Shown here piece by piece: positions 58,174 to 64,000 of a DNA stretch of 64,000 nt (positions are counted from its first letter, which is position 1; each line of letters opens with the position of its first letter). Source of the DNA: Solanum dulcamara (taxonomy: Eukaryota; Streptophyta; Magnoliopsida; Solanales; Solanaceae); the NCBI RefSeq assembly GCF_947179165.1, contig NC_077247.1:44002935-44066934 (forward strand). Reading direction: 5' to 3'. The notes beneath the pieces are model-generated. The model saw only the letters and a list, made by a program, of their open reading frames with translations, was not told the DNA's origin and ran no database searches. Made by a program: the position numbers and the translations under genes.

Positions 58174-59506
58174 ACTTAATTTACTTTCAATAGTTTTATT
58201 CAAATAAGTAATTATATATTAAATCAATTCAATTATTTGAAGTATTTTTCAAGGAAGAAAATGACTTCCTTTGCTTATGGATCAAAGTCACTTTCCAATA
58301 ACCACCTTGACTTTAATTTTATACATATTAGTTTCTCAAACTAATAATTGAATATTATTATACTATTGTTCTTTTAGGATTCAAAATTTTCATAAAAACA
58401 GCCTCTTAATATGGGAAGACATTCTCAATAAAAAAAAAAATTATTTCCTATTAAATGTAGAGTGTACAAGCATCACTGTCTATCCCTTTATACCTGGGTA
58501 TAAAAGCCATCACTCTAAATAAAGTGTATTAATAATGTTTGTATTAATTATACTTACATTAATTATGTAAAGATTATTTCTTATATATTATTTGATTTGG
58601 TGTATTAAAAATAGGAAGATTATATAATTTATTATAAAAATATTTATTTATAAAAATAGTATCACAAATATAATGAAAAAGATGTAAAAAAATTTTGCTA
58701 GACAATTGGGTCTTTAACCATACTAATGCATGCATTACAACCCCTTGCATTACTACAACTATAAATCTGCATGTATTAGTTATACACACCTCAATACACA
58801 ATAAAGTGCATAACTAATACAAGCGTTATTAGTTATACATAGATTGAAAAAGTATATCAAACAAGATTTTACTAATACACAAAGGCAATATAGTTATACA
58901 AAATAATACTTGCATTATTTCTTATACTTTGTTTGATTTGGTGTATCAAAAATAACATGCATTGCATAATTTTTTAAAAAAATATGCATTTACAAAAATA
59001 GCCTCCACAAATATGGTAGAAAAGATGTAAAAAAAAAAATTGAGAGGCAATTAAATCTTGAACCATTCTAATGCATGCATTAAATCTCCTTGCATTACTA
59101 ATATCATGGATTCCAATGTATTAATAATAATACACTCCTCAATACACAATATATGTTGAAAAAATGTACCAATGATACAAAATCCTATACATGCATTATT
59201 TCTTCTAATAAACTCTACCAAACGACCCAAGATCTCATTTGTTAGCCCAAATGTAAATGCATTCACTTATTTTCGTTATGTGGATCATACTCTACAAGTT
59301 TCATAAATGATGAGCTCAATCTCTTCCCAAGTGCAGGTAGATAATTTTCTGTCCTATGGGATTTTTTCATTTCCCTGCTATTAAAGATAAGTTAGTTACA
59401 ATCAAATATTCGGACTACTGCTTCAAATGATTATACATATAAGTAATAAATAGTGATTTGGGGCGAATCACATAAACAAATGGGTGTTCTGTCATCCAGT
59501 TAGTGG
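58174..59506. other. Spacer with tandem MITE-like copies
   Basis: Two diverged direct copies of about 250 bp, 58577-58825 and 58917-59165, share TTTGATTTGGTGTAT, AGATGTAAAAAAA, CTAATGCATGCATTA and CTCAATACACAATA. The outer edges carry an ACCAAACGACCC word (about 59218), typical of MITE ends. No host gene was seen; 59266-59506 is the 3' flank of the ACD11-like gene. Confidence 0.6.
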
Positions 59507-62500
59507 TCACCAGTCGATCCCCAGATCTCTTGAGATGAAGAGTTTGTCAATGTACTTAAGGACAGTATCACACGAGGCGACATAATTTTGCATCTGCGTT
59601 CTTGCGGAGTCTTCTGAAATTAACAGAGAGAGACAATAAACTCATAAGAAAAATGAAAAAGAAACAACTACTGGAATGGCGGACCTAGTATCCCAGATGC
59701 CTCAGACAAGGATGGGTCATGAACTATGAAAATGCCTCAGGCATTGGATATTAGTGTGTCTAGATATTCTGGCCGATAAAAAGGCAAATATCATCTAGGC
59801 TGAGACAGAATGAGATGAACAACTATTAAGAAGAGCTTGTCAGCATACGAGTTCATCACTATAAAACGCACAATTTATTTCCTGGACAAAACAAAGTGCA
59901 AAGTCAGTTCTGACCCCCCTTACCCAACAATTTGGAAGCTAAAACCAAATACGGAAGTAAAGAAACAAGCAGGATATAAAATTTCAGTGTTGTGTCATGA
60001 AGTCCTTCCCAAGCGTGTGATAAGAGAGGCAAACTAAAAGAGCTGATTATAGTATATAGGAGGAAGCTGCTACAATCAGGATTACTATGTCCTAGCATTT
60101 CAGTCCATAATTCATTTTTATCCCAAACAAGTTGTGTCATTAAGAATTTAAACAAATTACTCAACGGATTGGATAAAGCCAAACCAAGTTCACTTCAGAA
60201 TTAAAAAATTAATGTATCAGAACGATGCATTAGACTCAAAAAGTTACTAGGTGAGTTGTAAGTTGTCAGAGGTATAGGAAATAAACTCACCATCTTCATT
60301 AAGCTTGATCATCAGCTGTTGACGGGTGGGAAGGGCATACATTCCTGCAGACACAGCTTTCCTGATGACCCATCCATGGTATGGAGCAAAAACTAGTGTA
60401 TATGCTTTTGATGCTGGATCCTTCAAGGAATCCCCCCTGCCAAAGACAGCAACCAAATTTGAACATCAAATACAACAACAACAACAACCCAGTGAAATCC
60501 CACATCGTAGGGTCTGGGGAGGGTAAAGTGTACGCAGACCTGACTCCTACCAATGTAGGACGGCTGTTTCCGAAAGACCCTCGGCTCAATAGAAGCATAA
60601 AAAAAGGTCAGACAAGAATATTAAAAGTAGATAAATAGATAACGAAATAATCAAAGCACAAAAAGCAGTAGGTATTATTAGATAGTAACATAAATACCAT
60701 AAATCAAAGTACAAGGAATCATAGTGCATTAATACGCCTACGGATAAGGGGGAGAAATGTCACTATGTGCTAGCCTTCTACCCTAATGTGTGTCCTCCAC
60801 ACCCTCCTATCTAAGGTTATGTCCTCGGTAAGTCGTAAATGCGTCATGTCCTGTCTGATCACCTCTCCCCAGTATTTCTTCGGCCTACCCCTACCTCTTC
60901 TGAAACCATCCATGGCCAACCTCTCACATCTCCGCACTGGTGCATCTGGGACTCTCCTCTTCACATGCCCAAACCATCTCAGTCGCGTCTCCCGCATCTT
61001 GTCTTCCACCGAGGCCACTCCTACCTTGTCTCGAATAGCCTCATTTCTAATCCTGTCGCTCCTAGTATGCCCACACATCCATCTCAACATTCTCATCTAT
61101 TGCCAAACAAACATACCCGCTAGAAGAGGTCTGACAAGACTAGTTAGTAACTGATAACAAACACATAATTAAAAAAAAAAGTAACTGATAACATACAAAT
61201 ACTACAAATCTCATAGTACTACAACAACATTTCACGATATTTTCCTACTTCGGCACACCTAAAAAGAAAGAACAAGCAAACAAAAGAGTTCGAGTCATAT
61301 CCATCTATTGCCAATTCAGCCACCAGAAGGGCAAGTTCATGTGAATACCACCACCGTGTCAAGCAACAATTGACTTGCAGATTATAATAGAACTCCATAA
61401 GATTTTGTGACTTCCACGCACCTTAAAATCAATGAGCAAACTAAAATTTAAATTTTAGCATCTGCAATTATTTATAAACATCAACCTATGTTAACGATTC
61501 CCCAACCACGTGGTAGATTCATGTGAAGATCCATCACCTTAAGCAAAAAAAACTGTCATTTCTCACACAAAGAAAGGTGAGACATGCATGAACTGCTCTG
61601 GTACTGTCCTTCATAGATCATAAAATCTGTAAATAGGCTTATTTTGGGGAGTAGTCATGTTTCAAAATGCTTGCATGAATTTCACTCCTACTCCATTCAT
61701 TCCCCTCTTCAGAGAAGAATAAACATAGTATTGCTTCTTTGGCAGGAAAACTAGGTATTAATAAGTTCCTCTGGTCTACTATTTCCACCGTGATCTTCAA
61801 AGGCCATCATGCTTCCAGAACCATTACACCACCAAGCTAGCAAACTGGTCAAACAACCAATTTTACCGAAGCAACAGAGTAGATGACCCCTCACCCTCTG
61901 GCACCCTGGTTATGGAAACTGTCAAATGTATACACCTTACAGCTTCCATGATCCAATGAAATGTTCCTTTGTTTTCTATTAAGACCTCTATTAATAACTA
62001 AAATGACTTTGCCCATTATGTCCATTGAACATAACATTACGTGACCAAACAATTTCAAGTAGAGAGAGATATCATACTTTAAGCACAAGCATTACTTGGA
62101 GAATTCAGATATTTTGTACAGAATGGAACACAGAACCTTTGTCACGTTTTGGTCTTGGACACCCAAGAAAATCAAATAAGGAAATGCACATGAACATGAG
62201 TTGGAGATGCCTAAAACACTTGTGGAACACATAACTAGATGTGTCGACTCTCCAATTTTCATCCTCACTATGTGATAGAGGTACCAATCATCCGGACATA
62301 AACAAGACACTTTATTTTGTATTTTGTATGTTGTAATATCCAAACTTCTTTTTAACTCAGTATCTTAGGGGCCAAACATATAAAGTTTCCTCATGTAGAC
62401 ACATATAGGACAAAATATCTTCTGATTTCACTCCTTCAAACTCATCATCCAATGGCCAAAGCTTACTTTTCCGTAGTTATAGAAAAGAAAGCCAAAGTCC

Positions 62501-63950
62501 AGGAAGTCATACAGTAACAGCACGGTAACACAAACACTCATTGCTAAGCCCAAAAAGGCATTGCACGTGCTGGTTTCAAGTCTTACTCTTGTAGTTCAGG
62601 ACCTTCCGCTTTCCTTTCTAATGTGGGATTCTAAGACTACTTCTGGGTTAACTCCGACAGCTCGCCAGCGAGAAGCTTGTCAAACCCTTTGTTCCTCCCT
62701 CTTTACCCAATAACTCTATCAAGGAATATGTTAGTGATGTTGGAAAACCACATTTTTATGGCATATCTTTTTCTCTAGTTAGTAATAATATTATTTTCCT
62801 TTTCTTATAGTTTAGGCTACGGAGAAAAAGAAATAATCTTATGTATGACACCACAACCTCTTGTTCTTTTGCTTTTTTGTACTCCTGATTTCAAAAGCTT
62901 ATGTTCATAGGTCTATACTACTTGGGAAATAATTAAACAACCAAAAATGTTAATTCTTTTTTTGGATTAGTTAACAAACTTCTGGAGTTCCTCACAATGA
63001 AATACTATTTCCAATCTACTCATTTTTGGGTCCTTCTTTCTTTTCATGACATAAACATCAAAAGTTATAGCTCCTTATCAACGAGAGAAAAAACCATCAA
63101 AAGTTATAGCTTTTTCTTCACTTTGGTACAACAGATCTGAGACCAGAGCTTTTATGCTATTGGTACTCTTTGATGCAATGCTGGTTAACTTAGATTTCCA
63201 TGAGTCTGCAAGCCTGAAGTAGAAGATAAAGCTTACAACATCAAGCAGTAATGTCGACAAAAAGATAGAAACACTGAAGTTGGAGGAACTTGCAACTGAA
63301 TGATCAAATCCATTACATGAGTGTTAGGGTCAGTGTTAGTAAAACCAATCGCTTGAAGCAATGAAACAATGCAAGAGGGACTATCGAGCTTCACACAAAT
63401 GTACATTTCAAACAGTGACGCGCAACACGATCCTAAGGAGGAGCGGTTGATCATGTAAATCTCTCTTTTGAGGAGTTTGATCTATATTAGCATTATTGTA
63501 AATTGGATACATCAATTAGCTATTTTAATCGTAGTTTGATTATTGTAACACTAAATTCATACATGTTATCTCACTTTATCATTTTAAACTTACTACACTT
63601 CACTTCAAAGAAACATATGGTTCACTTCTCGCTTTTCGCCTCAAGCCCCATGGAGTTTTTTAAGTTCACTTTTAAATACTGGCAAATATAAAGTCGCACA
63701 TCTAAATGATTTCAGAGTTCTACATTTTAAAACGGTAAAACAGAAATGTTAATAATAGAGAAACAGAAAAAGCATACTCTGCGGCTATAATCTGCTCGAA
63801 CAAAACCTTAATCATATCCAGCCCACGCTTAACTCTTAACAAGTTCCTTGTATGACTACCTGCCTTTCTCACGCAGTTTGCTTGAATATCTTGATCCATC
63901 ATTCTGTGCAATGTTGAAATAGACTTTGATGCCTTTGCTAGATCATCCAC
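59507..63950 (-). CDS. ACD11: ACD11-like glycolipid transfer protein, 5' part outside window
   Basis: Three exons seen, minus strand: 63950-63778, 60436-60291, 59613-59507, phases closing and ending GIDW then TGA, about 141 aa. The first exon(s), about 60 residues, lie beyond 64000. GLTP family: moves ceramide-1-phosphate and related sphingolipids between membranes; loss of Arabidopsis ACD11 triggers cell death and defence. Signature residues are visible: DDLAK (Asp and Lys of the phosphate pocket), [15 protein letters not shown] (the two Arg four apart) and FAPYHGW (the His). [22 protein letters not shown] and [15 protein letters not shown] are close to Arabidopsis ACD11. An RTE LINE sits in the intron 36 bases before the middle exon. 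Confidence 0.92.
60473..61096 (-). mobile_element. 5'-truncated RTE LINE in the ACD11-like intron
   Basis: The minus strand has an intact 108-codon RTE C-terminal frame (61096-60770; [43 protein letters not shown]), the 3'UTR and a TTG tail ending at 60473. It is truncated at nearly the same point as other copies here. No clear target duplication. It lies just upstream of the middle exon's splice acceptor. Confidence 0.88.
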
Positions 63951-64000
63951 CTGCGGTCACCATTAACAATTGTCTAGTTACTCAATCAAGGATATTTTTA

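Noticed and set aside
45000..64000. Search for tRNA genes by B-box-like GGTTCGAATC words
   Set aside because: No word was accompanied by an A box and foldable cloverleaf; none is reported anywhere in the window.

Overview
The window is AT-rich plant nuclear DNA. It carries short split genes with GT-AG introns and a dense load of plant transposons: Ty1/copia and Ty3/gypsy LTR elements, an RTE-clade LINE, hAT, Mutator-like elements and MITEs. Repeat style and protein spelling point to a Solanaceae species, probably Solanum-like. This is an inference, since no single diagnostic sequence fixes the species. Five host genes are recognisable, all on the minus strand.

Right to left in coordinates, which is the direction of transcription, the genes are as follows. 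(1) An ACD11-like glycolipid-transfer protein (59507-63950); its 5' exon(s) lie beyond the window. (2) The long YTH-domain form of CPSF30, in 7 exons (43267-54463). (3) An organellar primase-homolog protein with a zinc ribbon and TOPRIM domain but no helicase, in 13 exons (32537-41554). (4) A patellin with SEC14 and GOLD domains, in 4 coding exons plus a probable 5'UTR intron (26840-28562). (5) A single-exon berberine-bridge-enzyme-like flavoprotein (21556-23142). I assembled the exon chains by hand; in every case the splice phases close and the protein runs to a stop. As I recall the Arabidopsis map, CPSF30, primase homolog/Twinkle, PATL4 and a BBE-like cluster lie together on chromosome 1 (At1g30460 to about At1g30760). 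Genes 2-5 would then be an old conserved block.

The left 21 kb is a transposon graveyard. At 683-2864 there is a small LTR element with a 933-bp Mutator-like inverted-repeat element in one LTR; its other LTR preserves the empty site. At 2971-8925 there is a composite copia element: outer 467-bp LTRs with a perfect 5-bp target duplication, enclosing a broken gag-pol, a different 759-bp LTR and a second primer-binding site. Then come gypsy debris, the 3' end of a lost BBE-like paralogue, an AT-rich minisatellite, a 3'-truncated RTE LINE and a decayed hAT transposase.

In the right half the genes dominate, and transposons sit in introns and spacers. There are five 3'-end RTE copies (two with clear long target duplications, a third with an 11-bp one), Tourist-like and other MITEs, and a Mutator-like element (54879-58164) with a perfect 9-bp duplication and a 2.4-kb solo gypsy LTR inside it. 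I found no tRNA, rRNA or CRISPR array. No wholly new system was found. The most unusual items are the composite copia, the BBE-like enzyme lacking its flavin cysteine, the helicase-less primase homolog, a duplicated 3' splice site in that gene, and a LINE inserted 36 bp from an ACD11 splice acceptor.
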